From Flavobacterium frigidimaris (GTDB lineage: Bacteria; Bacteroidota; Bacteroidia; Flavobacteriales; Flavobacteriaceae): a stretch of DNA of 64,000 bases. The stretch is from assembly GCA_900129595.1 (NCBI GenBank), contig FQWG01000003.1, positions 248,001-312,000 on the forward strand. The letters run 5' to 3'. Below are positions 46,922 to 55,995 of this stretch, piece by piece. The position numbers and the translations under genes are program-made. The notes beneath the pieces were generated by a model. It did no database searches and had not been told where the DNA came from. It saw only the letters and a list, made by a program, of their open reading frames with translations. Position 1 is the stretch's first letter; each line of letters opens with the position of its first letter.

Positions 46922-47398
46922 ATGTTTCAGAAAATTACTCTTTTAGCTTTTGTATTACTTGTTGTTTCCTGTCAGAAAAAAGAATCTGTAGAAAAAGATA
47001 AAATCAAAATTGCAGACTGGCTTATTGGAAACTGGGAAAACAAATCTCCTGAAGGCATTTTGACTGAAAACTGGACAAAACTTAACGACAGTACTTTTAA
47101 TGCCTCTTCTTATTTCATCAAAGGAAAAGATACTTTACATTTTGAAACCATCGTTTTAGCCCAAAAAGGAGAAACCTTAACTTATTTTGCCACTGTAAAA
47201 GGTCAGAATGATGATCAAGCGGTAGCGTTCCCTTCAACGACTGAATCTGATAAACAATTGGTATTTGAAAATCCAAAACACGATTATCCTCAAAAAATCA
47301 CTTATACAAAAGGTGCTAATAATACTTTGACAGCTGAGATTTCAGGAAATTCACAAGGAAAAGAGAGTTCTGAGAAGTTTATTATGGTAAAGAAATAA
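46922..47398 (+). CDS. Lipoprotein, DUF6265-like
   Basis: 158 residues. Lipoprotein signal with Cys at residue 17 (LVVSCQKKE). The mature domain (KIADWLIGNWENKSPEGILTENWTK, FNASSYFIKGKDTLHFETIVL, FPSTTESDKQLVFENPKHDYPQKITY) follows the lipocalin-like DUF6265 pattern, with the PKHDYPQ motif. It may be a small periplasmic lipid-binding-type barrel, but nothing was shown for the family to my knowledge. Followed 8 bases later by another lipoprotein gene, so the two form an operon. Confidence 0.82.
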   Translation: MFQKITLLAFVLLVVSCQKKESVEKDKIKIADWLIGNWENKSPEGILTENWTKLNDSTFNASSYFIKGKDTLHFETIVLAQKGETLTYFATVKGQNDDQAVAFPSTTESDKQLVFENPKHDYPQKITYTKGANNTLTAEISGNSQGKESSEKFIMVKK

Positions 47399-47406
47399 AC
47401 TATATT

Positions 47407-48072
47407 ATGAAGAATTTTTTCCTGATTTTTATAATCCTCTTTTTTACAATTTCTTGTAAAAAAGAAGAAAAAAAATATATCTCAAAAAATTCTAATTCTC
47501 AAAGATTAGATATTAGTAAAAAATATTTGAGAAGTTTAATAACACTTAATTATTCAGATAGCAAAGAAGAAATAGAACTATATGTAATTAAAAAAAAGGA
47601 TACTATTTCAAATCAATTTAAATTTATAAAAAATAATGTAATTGATACTCTTCAAAGTTGTTATTATGATTTAAAAATATCTAAAACAGATAAGCCTAAT
47701 TTTTATCATGGGACGATATCACTTCACACAAAATATGAAAATTTAAAATTAAATAAGAAAAATAGACGTAGAATAGAATTTGGTTATTGTAATCAAAACA
47801 AAGACAGTTTGTATCTGAAATATATCACATCAAAAAATTCAACAACCTTAAATTTTGAATTTGAAAATCATAAAGGTGCGAATTTAAATGGTATTTTATA
47901 CCAAATTACTGAGCGTGATACAACAAAAGGAATGATAAATTTAAATCGAGTTCATTTATTAGTCGACAATTTTCCACAAACAAACAATTTTTTCCTTGAA
48001 TCATACAATTTAGATAAGGATAAAACAAAAAAAGTTAATTTAAAAGGCTTAAAATTAAAAAAACAAGACTAA
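47407..48072 (+). CDS. Lipoprotein of unknown function
   Basis: 221 residues. Signal peptide with Cys at residue 17 (FFTISCKKEE), then a very lysine-, asparagine- and serine-rich mature protein with alternating strands (LITLNYSDSKEEIELYVIKK). I do not recognise the family. The gene is more AT-rich than its neighbours. It starts 8 bases after the preceding lipoprotein gene. Confidence 0.75.
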   Translation: MKNFFLIFIILFFTISCKKEEKKYISKNSNSQRLDISKKYLRSLITLNYSDSKEEIELYVIKKKDTISNQFKFIKNNVIDTLQSCYYDLKISKTDKPNFYHGTISLHTKYENLKLNKKNRRRIEFGYCNQNKDSLYLKYITSKNSTTLNFEFENHKGANLNGILYQITERDTTKGMINLNRVHLLVDNFPQTNNFFLESYNLDKDKTKKVNLKGLKLKKQD

Positions 48073-48180
48073 TTAATTAAGGTAATTTTGAGTTTTATTT
48101 GTCAATGTAATATAAAACAAACATAATATAAAACCAACCATTCCTCTAGAATTCCAGAAGAAACAAAAGAGAACCAAAGG

Positions 48181-48500
48181 TTCGGAAAATATTGTAGAGC
48201 TGGACTTCAGTTCAGTTCAAACAAAAAAGCATTCACACTCAGGTCGCTATAATATTAAAAATGGGCTGAAAGTCCAAAATCAATGGCGTAGTGCATAGCA
48301 CTACGAACCAAAGCAAAATGAATATTGCCCTGAAAGGGCAAAAGCACAGATATATAGATTCGTAGAAAATCCCGTATACCTACGATTAGTATTTTCTTTA
48401 TAATTAGGCTATTGCCCTTACAGGGCAAAACGATAGTACTTTTTCAACATAGTGCTTCGCACTATGCTATTGCTAAAGCTCTTTCAGAGCAGATTTTTTT
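48181..48500. repeat. Long intergenic repeat with nested hairpins
   Basis: Contains TATTGTAGAGCTGGACTTCA (also at 21384), AGTGCATAGCACTACG, the pair TTGCCCTGAAAGGGCAA and TTGCCCTTACAGGGCAA, and the hairpin AGTGCTTCGCACT. No gene in 48073-48565. Resembles palindromic intergenic repeats of Bacteroidota. Confidence 0.6.
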
Positions 48501-48565
48501 GTAATACTTATGGCAAACCTGAGTCAGCCAAAAAAAACCTTAGAACCTCAGCACCTTAAAAAAAC

Positions 48566-49726
48566 CTATTCGTTCTCCCCGATTTTATTCACCATAAAAA
48601 TCATTAATATCCCAAGAAACGCCATTACCAAAAAGGCGAATTTCATACTTAAATATTCAGAGATAAACCCAACCATTGGCGGAACCAATAAAAATCCCAG
48701 GTAACCAATTGTGGATATAGAAGTTAATGCAGAACCACTGCTTAGCTTTGACGACCTTCCGGCAATGCTAAATACTAAAGGAACGACGCAGGAAACCCCA
48801 ACTCCTATTAGTACATATCCAAAAATTGTGGGATATATAAAAGGAAGCAGGAAGCAAATTAAAAATCCTAAAGTGATAAAAACACCACTGTAAAGCAGAA
48901 TTCGTTTCGTACCAAATTTCATTACGCCATAATCTCCAAACAAACGCCCTAAAGTAACTGCTGTAGCGAAAAATACAAATGCCGCACTCGTTAATTTTGG
49001 AGAAGCGTGCAGTATGTTTTCAAAATAAATACCGCTCCAATCGTACATGGTATTTTCGCAAGCCATAGAGACAAAACAAATAATAGCAAATTTTACCAAA
49101 TTTTTTTCCGGCATCGAAAAGAACTTCTTTTTTACCGGTACGGGCTGATTGTGAATACTCAACGGGTAAAAACAAGCCGTAAGCGCCAGCATAAAAACGC
49201 TTACTCCCAATAAATGTTCTGATGGCGCAATATGTTTGGTTACCATAACATATCCTAAACCTGCCCCTGCAAAAACGGCAATACTCCAAACCGCATGAAA
49301 ACGGGTTATAATAGAGTGTGAATATAATTTCTGAACCTCAAGCGATTGTGCATTAATAGACAAATTGAAGATATTACGGGAAGCTCCAAAGATTAAAAGT
49401 ACAATCACCAGCTGCCATACAAAAGCCGCGAGACCAGGTAAAGCGAGCACAATATTAAACATGATCGCTCCCAACAGCATAACATATCGACTACTATATT
49501 TATTTAATAGTTTTCCTGTAAAAGGCATTGTCAGCATCAAACCAATTGGAAAAGCAAATAAAACAGTACCAAATTGAGCTTCGGACAAATGCAATTGGGC
49601 TTTTATATGCGGAATTCGCGATACCCAGGAAGAATATCCAAATCCGGAAAGGAAAAAAAATACAGTGTTGGCTATACGGAATCCCCTGGGGGTGTTTTGT
49701 AATTTTTTAAAAAAAGGTAAAATCAT
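48566..49726 (-). CDS. MFS transporter (YbjJ/FucP-like)
   Basis: 386 residues from the ATG at 49726; one in-frame ATG further upstream (49750) would add eight polar residues. Twelve hydrophobic segments, with MFS motif-A-like TGKLLNKYSSRYV between TM2 and TM3 and ARNIFNLSINAQSLEVQ (with conserved N). The N-terminal FFFLSGFGYSSWVSRIPHIKAQLHLSEAQFG is typical of the YbjJ-type branch, suggested as sugar or small-metabolite transporters. Substrate unknown. Monocistronic. Confidence 0.88.
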   Translation of the reverse strand: MILPFFKKLQNTPRGFRIANTVFFFLSGFGYSSWVSRIPHIKAQLHLSEAQFGTVLFAFPIGLMLTMPFTGKLLNKYSSRYVMLLGAIMFNIVLALPGLAAFVWQLVIVLLIFGASRNIFNLSINAQSLEVQKLYSHSIITRFHAVWSIAVFAGAGLGYVMVTKHIAPSEHLLGVSVFMLALTACFYPLSIHNQPVPVKKKFFSMPEKNLVKFAIICFVSMACENTMYDWSGIYFENILHASPKLTSAAFVFFATAVTLGRLFGDYGVMKFGTKRILLYSGVFITLGFLICFLLPFIYPTIFGYVLIGVGVSCVVPLVFSIAGRSSKLSSGSALTSISTIGYLGFLLVPPMVGFISEYLSMKFAFLVMAFLGILMIFMVNKIGENE

Positions 49727-49900
49727 GAAGAGCGTTCTTTTTAAGGGCACAAAATTAAGGTTTTTGAAGTGTAACTTCTACCCTTTTTACGTTTTTTAAA
49801 TAAAAGTCAGAAATTGATACCGCCTTACTCATTTTAACAATTCAAAAAAAAAAGTTTACGATAATATAACAAAAAGTACCTCAAAACAAGCCAAATAATA

Positions 49901-49931
49901 TTTGTTAAGGAAATATTAATTTTTACATTTG
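49901..49931 (+). promoter_or_regulatory. Promoter of the first TonB receptor gene
   Basis: TTTG (49901-49904), 19-base spacer, TACATTTG (49924-49931), an exact consensus match. Confidence 0.65.
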
Positions 49932-49937
49932 CACTGT

Positions 49938-49956
49938 TTTTATTCATTCTAAATAA
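49938..49956 (+). promoter_or_regulatory. Operator-like motif O1
   Basis: TTTATTCATTCTAAATAAA, an imperfect palindrome (TTTATT / AATAAA) just after the predicted start of transcription. It matches O2, O3 and O4 in the neighbouring genes at 15-17 of 19 positions. Confidence 0.55.
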
Positions 49957-49984
49957 AAACAATAACCTTAACTAATTAATTAAA

Positions 49985-52306
49985 ATGAAATATACTACTG
50001 TGAAAACGTATCGTTTTCTATTTACAATCGGTTTTCTATTGTCCGTTTTTTGCTCCTTTGCCCAACAAAACTTCGGAAAAATAAAAGGAACAATTACAAC
50101 TTCTGACGGAGACGCGGCTGCAGGTGTAAATGTTATTCTAAAAAGTTCGAAATACGGTACAACCACCAATGACGACGGAACTTTTGAATTGAACAGAATA
50201 AAATCGAACTCTTATACGCTGCAAATATCTTTAACGGGTTACGAAACTACTGAACAGGAAGTTATTGTAACAGAAAGCGAAACCTCAACCGTTCATCTCC
50301 AGTTAAAAGTTTCGAACAAAGAGTTACACGAAGTTGTTGTTAATGGCAAAAAAAGCATCTTATCTAAAAAAACAGATTATGTAGCAAGAATGCCACTTAA
50401 GAATCTCGAAAATCCACAAGTTTACAGCGTGATTCAGAAAGAACTTTTGCAGGAACAAATTGCTGTAGACATTAGAAGTGCCGTTGTAAATGCACCTGGT
50501 GTAACCACAAAAATTTATCCATCAGGGGGACTTGAAATTTCTTTCAGAGGTTTTAGTACTGGCGTTAATGCACGAAACGGAATGGAAAATATGACGGGTC
50601 GAAGCTCCATTTCTATTGATAACGCAGAACGCATCGAAGTGCTAAAAGGACCATCAGGAACGCTATTCGGATCTTCTGTATCGTCTTTTGGAGGTGTTGT
50701 AAATTTAGTTACCAAAAAACCTTTTGAAGGAAAAAAAACAGAAGTATCTTATACTGGCGGAAGTTTTGGACTAAACCGACTTGCGCTTGATATTAATACT
50801 CCATTAACACCGGATAATAAAGTATTATTTCGATTAAACACTTCGGTAAATACTGAAAAAAGTTTCTTAGACTATGGCTTTAATAAAACATTCCTGATTG
50901 CGCCAAGCCTTATTTACAAAGCAACTGATAAACTAACCTTAAGTATTGATACTGAAATCTACAATGTAAACAACACACGTCCTACTTACGGACGTTCATA
51001 TGCAGCAGGAATTACAAACCCAACAGATCTAAAGATAGATTACAGAAAAAGTTTATTTCACGATGACCTTGATGCCAAAACCTCATCTTCAAAAGTTTTT
51101 GTTCAGGCAGAATATCAATTGGCAGAAAACTGGAAATCTACGACACTTTATTCTTTTATAGACGAAAATGTAGATCGCAGTTATCAGTATTATACCTTAT
51201 GGAGTTCACCAACACAAGTACAAAGAAGTGTATCTCGTTTTGGGCCAATATCTAATCAGTTTACCAATATACAAGAAAATATTAATGGCCAGTTTTCTAC
51301 AGGGAGTATCAAACATAAACTATTATTAGGTGCAAATTACAGATTTTCAAAAGGTACTTTTAATTACGGTGCAACGCCGGTTCTGGACACTATTGATGTA
51401 ACAAAGCCTTTTAACCCTATCAGAAAAAAACAAGTTGATGCTGCCCTGTCCCAACTTACCTGGCCAGTTCCGGACGAGCAGATATTTAGTGTTTATGCCT
51501 CAGATGTGATCAGTTTTACAGATCGTCTATCGGCCATGTTGAGTCTTCGTTTGGACAACTTCGTTCAGAAAAAACTTGTAGATGTCGAAGGATACAACCA
51601 AACTGCTTTATCGCCTAAATTAGGTTTGGTTTATGAGGTGATTAAAAATCAGGTTTCTTTATTTGGAAATTACATGAATGGTTTTCAAAATTCAGGTCCG
51701 GTAAATCAGCCAGACGGAAGCTTGTTAATCCTAAAACCTGTTTATGCCAACCAATACGAAGGAGGTGTAAAAGTAGAAGCATTCAATAAAAAATTAAGCA
51801 CTACATTAAGCTATTATAACATTACTATTGATAATGCTACAAGAACAACTCCTGACGGATTTAGTGTTCAGGATGGCAAACAAGTAAGTAAAGGTGTTGA
51901 TTTCGAATTTATTGCAAATCCTATCGAAGGTTTAAACGCTCTGATTGGTTATGCTTATAATGATAACCGTATCGTAAAATCATCAGATACTGCTATCGAA
52001 GGAAATAAAGCCAGCGGGGCCCCGGAGAATGTAGTTAACTTTTGGATATCGTATAAATTTCAAAACAAACTAAAAGATTTAGGTGTTGGTTTTGGAGCTA
52101 ATTATGCAGACAAACAATATAAGTTTGAAGATGAAAGTTTTTATGCCCCATCCTATATGGTTTATAATGCAACTGTATTTTATGATCAGCCTACATGGAG
52201 AGTGGGTCTGAAATTTAATAACATCAGTAATAAAGAATACTGGGATTCGTATGGAATGGCTCAGACTCCTTCAAACTTTTTAGTAAACTTAACTTTAAAA
52301 CTTTAG
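49985..52306 (+). CDS. TonB-dependent outer-membrane receptor with CarboxypepD-like N-domain
   Basis: 773 residues. Signal peptide about 1-25 (FCSFAQQNFG). Residues about 28-115 are a CarboxypepD_reg-like Ig domain (GKIKGTITTSDGDAAAGVNVILKSSKYGTTTND), then the plug (LKNLENPQVYSVIQKELL, GVVNLVTKKPF) and the 22-strand barrel ending VNLTLKL. The plug phrase SVIQKELLQEQIAVDIRSAVVNAPGV is typical of the siderophore (FhuA/FecA-like) branch. It imports a metal chelate across the outer membrane with TonB energy. It shares the candidate operator with the next two genes, so iron regulation is likely. Confidence 0.93.
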   Translation: MKYTTVKTYRFLFTIGFLLSVFCSFAQQNFGKIKGTITTSDGDAAAGVNVILKSSKYGTTTNDDGTFELNRIKSNSYTLQISLTGYETTEQEVIVTESETSTVHLQLKVSNKELHEVVVNGKKSILSKKTDYVARMPLKNLENPQVYSVIQKELLQEQIAVDIRSAVVNAPGVTTKIYPSGGLEISFRGFSTGVNARNGMENMTGRSSISIDNAERIEVLKGPSGTLFGSSVSSFGGVVNLVTKKPFEGKKTEVSYTGGSFGLNRLALDINTPLTPDNKVLFRLNTSVNTEKSFLDYGFNKTFLIAPSLIYKATDKLTLSIDTEIYNVNNTRPTYGRSYAAGITNPTDLKIDYRKSLFHDDLDAKTSSSKVFVQAEYQLAENWKSTTLYSFIDENVDRSYQYYTLWSSPTQVQRSVSRFGPISNQFTNIQENINGQFSTGSIKHKLLLGANYRFSKGTFNYGATPVLDTIDVTKPFNPIRKKQVDAALSQLTWPVPDEQIFSVYASDVISFTDRLSAMLSLRLDNFVQKKLVDVEGYNQTALSPKLGLVYEVIKNQVSLFGNYMNGFQNSGPVNQPDGSLLILKPVYANQYEGGVKVEAFNKKLSTTLSYYNITIDNATRTTPDGFSVQDGKQVSKGVDFEFIANPIEGLNALIGYAYNDNRIVKSSDTAIEGNKASGAPENVVNFWISYKFQNKLKDLGVGFGANYADKQYKFEDESFYAPSYMVYNATVFYDQPTWRVGLKFNNISNKEYWDSYGMAQTPSNFLVNLTLKL

Positions 52307-52319
52307 GGATTTTACAGCA

Positions 52320-52347
52320 GAAGCACCTCTAAATCAAAGGTGTTTTC
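52320..52347 (+). terminator. Possible terminator after the first TonB receptor
   Basis: Weak stem GCACCT / AGGTGT followed by TTTTCT. Confidence 0.45.
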
Positions 52348-52410
52348 TAGAAAATCAAATCATAATTTTACAAACTAATTGCTATTTTGAGTCTTTTTTA
52401 TATTTTTATT

Positions 52411-52440
52411 TTTAATTATTCTAAATAAGACTTAAGTTTG
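52411..52440 (+). promoter_or_regulatory. Operator-like motif O2 and -7 box of the DUF4198 gene
   Basis: O2 is TTTAATTATTCTAAATAAG (52411-52429); the -7 box TAAGTTTG is at 52433-52440. A normal -33 is not obvious, since the motif occupies that place. Confidence 0.5.
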
Positions 52441-52479
52441 CAACACTAATAATTTTTAATCCAATTTAAACTTCATCTT

Positions 52480-53205
52480 ATGAAATCTAAAACCTTAAAA
52501 TCGATAACATTTTTACTTTTAATGTTAGTTGCAACCCCACAATTATTTGCTCATGCTCTTTGGATCGAAACCAAAGCAACCGGAACAAAAGGAAAAGCTC
52601 AGGAAATTTCAGTTTATTTTGGAGAATTTTCGGATAACGACATTACAAAAGCTGATAAATGGTTCTCTGATTTAAAAGATTTTACTTTGGTATTGGTTTC
52701 GCCTTCAAAAAAAGAAACAAAACTTACAGCTAAAGCTTCAGACAATAAATACCAGGCATTTTTTACTCCGGATGAAGACGGTGTTTATACTGTTGTAATG
52801 CACCATAAAGTAAAAGATGTTTACGGAACTATGGTTCTTGATTACAATTCGAGTGCAAATATAGTAGTGGGCAACAAAGCCGCAGGAAATTCTATTGCAT
52901 CAAACACTAATAAAATTGCTGTATTCTCAGAAAGTGTAGATGTTGCAAAAAAAGATACCAAAATTACCGGAGTTGCTTCTTATGACGGCGCTATCGCAAA
53001 AGAAACAAAAATTAAAGTAATTGCTCCAAATGGATGGGAAAAAGAATTATGGACAAACGATAAAGGTGAATTCTCTTTTACACCAATCTGGTCTGGAAAC
53101 TATATGGTAGAATATGCTCACACTGAAAAAGCTTCTGGCGATCATAATGGTAAAAAATACGATGAAATCTGGAAAATGGCTACTTACTTTATTGCAGTTA
53201 AATAA
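52480..53205 (+). CDS. DUF4198 periplasmic protein
   Basis: 241 residues. Signal peptide about 1-25 (LVATPQLFAHALWIE). The DUF4198 signature begins immediately with HALWIET, then VYFGEFSDNDITKADKWF and YTVVMHHKVKDVYGTMVL; a C-terminal Ig-like segment follows (KIKVIAPNGWEKELWTNDKGEFSF). DUF4198 proteins (NikM-related, PF10670) are periplasmic metal-linked proteins, often next to nickel, cobalt or iron uptake genes. Here it lies between two TonB receptors, which supports a role in metal binding or delivery in the periplasm (inference). Confidence 0.9.
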   Translation: MKSKTLKSITFLLLMLVATPQLFAHALWIETKATGTKGKAQEISVYFGEFSDNDITKADKWFSDLKDFTLVLVSPSKKETKLTAKASDNKYQAFFTPDEDGVYTVVMHHKVKDVYGTMVLDYNSSANIVVGNKAAGNSIASNTNKIAVFSESVDVAKKDTKITGVASYDGAIAKETKIKVIAPNGWEKELWTNDKGEFSFTPIWSGNYMVEYAHTEKASGDHNGKKYDEIWKMATYFIAVK

Positions 53206-53252
53206 TTTTTAAAACTCATTTCAGATTAAAATTCAGAAGTTCTTCTTCAATC

Positions 53253-53282
53253 AAACCTTGTTTTTTCAGACAAGGTTTTTTT
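53253..53282 (+). terminator. Terminator of the DUF4198 gene
   Basis: AAACCTTGT / ACAAGGTTT stem and seven Ts. Confidence 0.85.
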
Positions 53283-53311
53283 GTATAAATAAGCGTTCAA
53301 AAATTCAAAAT

Positions 53312-53330
53312 ATTATTTAGAATAATTCTT
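53312..53330 (-). promoter_or_regulatory. Operator-like motif O4 (inverted)
   Basis: ATTATTTAGAATAATTCTT; centre AGAAT-A-ATTCT is a perfect 5-1-5 inverted repeat. On the minus strand it reads AAGAATTATTCTAAATAAT and matches O2 at 15 of 19 positions. Confidence 0.5.
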
Positions 53331-53424
53331 CATTGATAAAGAATTAAAATCGGAATAACAAAATCTTAAGCTAATCTTAAGAAAAAACTAAGAAAGAATT
53401 AAGTGAGAAAATGTACTGTTAAAT

Positions 53425-53456
53425 TTTGTTAAAACATCTATGTGAACTTATATTTG
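53425..53456 (+). promoter_or_regulatory. Promoter of the second TonB receptor gene
   Basis: TTTG (53425-53428), 20-base spacer, TATATTTG (53449-53456), exact consensus. Confidence 0.65.
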
Positions 53457-53472
53457 CAGAAAAAAAGTTATT

Positions 53473-53491
53473 CTTATTCAATCTAAATAAA
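53473..53491 (+). promoter_or_regulatory. Operator-like motif O3
   Basis: CTTATTCAATCTAAATAAA matches O1 at 17 of 19 positions and ends 2 bases before the ATG, where a bound protein could also block translation initiation. Confidence 0.55.
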
Positions 53492-53493
53492 TC

Positions 53494-55746
53494 ATGAAAC
53501 ATAATTTACTACTTGCTTTATCCTTGCTAAGTTTTGCCTCTTATAGTCAGGAGTATGCTGATGCAGACAACGCTTCGACTGTAAATGACACTGTAAAAAA
53601 TAAAAAAGGAGAAATTCTTAATGAAGTTCTAATTACAACAAACAAACCTAAAAAGCCAATTGAAGCAGCTCGTTCAGGTATTAAAGTAATGGACTTGCCA
53701 CAAAGTGTTCAGATTATCGGAAATGATATTATCTCCCAACAACAAGCGATCAGACTTAGTGAAGTGGTGAAAAACCTAAATGGTGTTTACGTAGGATCAG
53801 CTCGTGGTGGTGCTCAGGAATCATTCTTCTCGAGAGGTTATGATATGGGTGCCAATAATATGTTTAAAAACGGTTTTCGTTTCAGCAGCGGATCCATGCC
53901 TGAAGTTTCATCTTTAGAAAAAGTAGAATTCTTAAAAGGAAGTGCCGCTTTATTATACGGAAACGTTGCTCCGGGTGGAATCCTGAACATGGTGACAAAA
54001 ACACCACAGTTTACAAAAGGAGGAGAAATTTCTATGCAAATGGGAAGCAATTCTTTTTATAAACCATCGATTGACATCTACGGGCCATTAAATAAATACA
54101 TTGCCTTTCGTTTTACAGGTTCATATGAAAACTCTGAAAGCTTTAGGGATATCGTAAAAAACGAACGTTATTACATCAATCCGTCGTTTTTGTTTAAAGT
54201 AAGTGACAAGACTCAAATCGTTTTACAAGGAGATTACTTAAGTTATGACTGGACTCCGGATTTTGGAACAGGAATTATTGGAAAACAAATTGTCGACCTG
54301 CCAAGAAATAAATATTTAGGAGCATTATGGTCTTATGGAAAAACAACTCAAACAAGTGTTTCTGCTTTAGTGAACCACAATTTTAATGACAATTGGAAAT
54401 TGAACTTCAATACTTCTTTCCAAAACTACAATAGAACTTCTAAAGGAACTGAGCGTGTATCTATTGATACTACAATCCCAAATTATAAAGATGGAGATTA
54501 CATTCGTCCGTTAGGGCAAAATCAAAACTTTGAGCAAATCATTGGAGAACAGTTAAGCTTACAAGGGATTTTCTATACCGGAAAAGTAAAACATCAGATT
54601 TTTACAGGTGTTGATTTCGAAAATTCTTTTACACAAGCCTATACTTATGCCTTTGATGAGAAAATGGTAAAAGACGCAAAAGGAAAATACATCGTAAATG
54701 CTTACGATCGTGTCAATATCTACGATCTTATTTACGATAATCAGCGTATGGACATCCCGAATGCAAATGCAACCAAACTTGTAAATACCGATTCAAATCG
54801 TTTTGGTGTATATGCTCAGGATTTAATTTCGATTACGGAGCAATTTAAGGTTTTGGCAGGATTACGTTGGTCATGGCAGGAAACTCAGGCTACAACAACT
54901 GATTATACAAAAAAACCAACCACTATTACAGAAGGACAAAAACTTACTGATCAGGCTTTCTCTCCTAAAGTAGGTTTAGTATACCAGCCAACAAAAAACA
55001 CCTCTTTGTTTGCGAGCTACGCCAACTCATTTACACCAAACACTGGTACAACTGTAGATTTACAGCCAATAAAACCATCTATTATTGATCAGTATGAAGC
55101 CGGTATCAAGCAAGATTTCCTAAAAGGTTTATTGAGCACAAACGTTACCGTGTATCAGATTACAAACAGCAACTTAGCACAAACTGCTGAATTTAAAGCA
55201 GACGGAACGCCAAACACAGATACAAATGTAAAAGTATTAAGCGGAGAAACTAAAAGTAAAGGTGTTGAAGTTGATATTACAGCAAGACCGGTTGAAGGTT
55301 TAAACATTATTGCGGGTTACAGCTACAACGATATGCGTTATACCAAAACTTCAGGACTAAACGGAAGTTTTATTGAAGGTGATCGTTTAGTAAGAACTCC
55401 GGCAAACACGGCAAATTTAAGTTTCTTCTATACATTACAAGACGGTTTCCTTAAAGGTGTTTCTGTTGGAGCAATAGGAAATTATATCGGAAAAAGAACG
55501 GGTGGATGGAACAATCAGGTTGTAATCGATCCTACAACCGGAGTTCAGACTATCAACGATAGAGAAATTCCTTTAGAAGCTTACACAACAGTTGATATAT
55601 CTGCAGGATATACCTGGAGAAAAATCTCAATCTTATGTAAATTATCAAACATTACAAACGAATTGAATTATACCGTTCACGAGAATTATAGTGTGAATCC
55701 AATTGCACCACGTCAGGTAATGACAAGCTTAAGATACAAGTTCTAA
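53494..55746 (+). CDS. TonB-dependent siderophore receptor
   Basis: 750 residues. Signal peptide about 1-18 (LSFASYSQ). There is no carboxypeptidase-like domain; the plug starts at about 45 (GIKVMDLPQSVQIIGNDIISQQQAIRLSEVVKNLNGVYVG, the SIGNAL-type siderophore plug) and includes EFLKGSAALLYGNVAPGGILNMVTK. The barrel ends TSLRYKF with terminal Phe. This is the FhuE/FpvA-like class; the ligand cannot be read. It completes the three-gene metal-uptake region; its operator O3 lies directly at the start codon. Confidence 0.94.
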   Translation: MKHNLLLALSLLSFASYSQEYADADNASTVNDTVKNKKGEILNEVLITTNKPKKPIEAARSGIKVMDLPQSVQIIGNDIISQQQAIRLSEVVKNLNGVYVGSARGGAQESFFSRGYDMGANNMFKNGFRFSSGSMPEVSSLEKVEFLKGSAALLYGNVAPGGILNMVTKTPQFTKGGEISMQMGSNSFYKPSIDIYGPLNKYIAFRFTGSYENSESFRDIVKNERYYINPSFLFKVSDKTQIVLQGDYLSYDWTPDFGTGIIGKQIVDLPRNKYLGALWSYGKTTQTSVSALVNHNFNDNWKLNFNTSFQNYNRTSKGTERVSIDTTIPNYKDGDYIRPLGQNQNFEQIIGEQLSLQGIFYTGKVKHQIFTGVDFENSFTQAYTYAFDEKMVKDAKGKYIVNAYDRVNIYDLIYDNQRMDIPNANATKLVNTDSNRFGVYAQDLISITEQFKVLAGLRWSWQETQATTTDYTKKPTTITEGQKLTDQAFSPKVGLVYQPTKNTSLFASYANSFTPNTGTTVDLQPIKPSIIDQYEAGIKQDFLKGLLSTNVTVYQITNSNLAQTAEFKADGTPNTDTNVKVLSGETKSKGVEVDITARPVEGLNIIAGYSYNDMRYTKTSGLNGSFIEGDRLVRTPANTANLSFFYTLQDGFLKGVSVGAIGNYIGKRTGGWNNQVVIDPTTGVQTINDREIPLEAYTTVDISAGYTWRKISILCKLSNITNELNYTVHENYSVNPIAPRQVMTSLRYKF

Positions 55747-55995
55747 AAATTTGAATTAGATTTTTAATACTCCAAAACTTTTTCTGTCTTTTCATTTTTT
55801 GAAAATCAGAAGAAGTTTTTGGTTTTTAGGCAAAAAATAAATATCAAAACTTTTATAGCCACGAATTCACGAATTATTATTTTAAATCTTTGCGTCAAAG
55901 CTTTAATTCGCTATTTCAGGACGGGAAAAGTTAATAAAATAAAACCCGATAGATTTTAAATCTATCGGGTTTTATTCTTTAAAGTAAAGCTGATC
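55747..55995. other. Converging intergenic region with terminator
   Basis: Contains CACGAATTCACGAATT repeat pieces and, at 55941-55973, the hairpin AAAACCCGATAGATT / AATCTATCGGGTTTT, a strong bidirectional terminator for the second receptor and valS. Confidence 0.8.
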
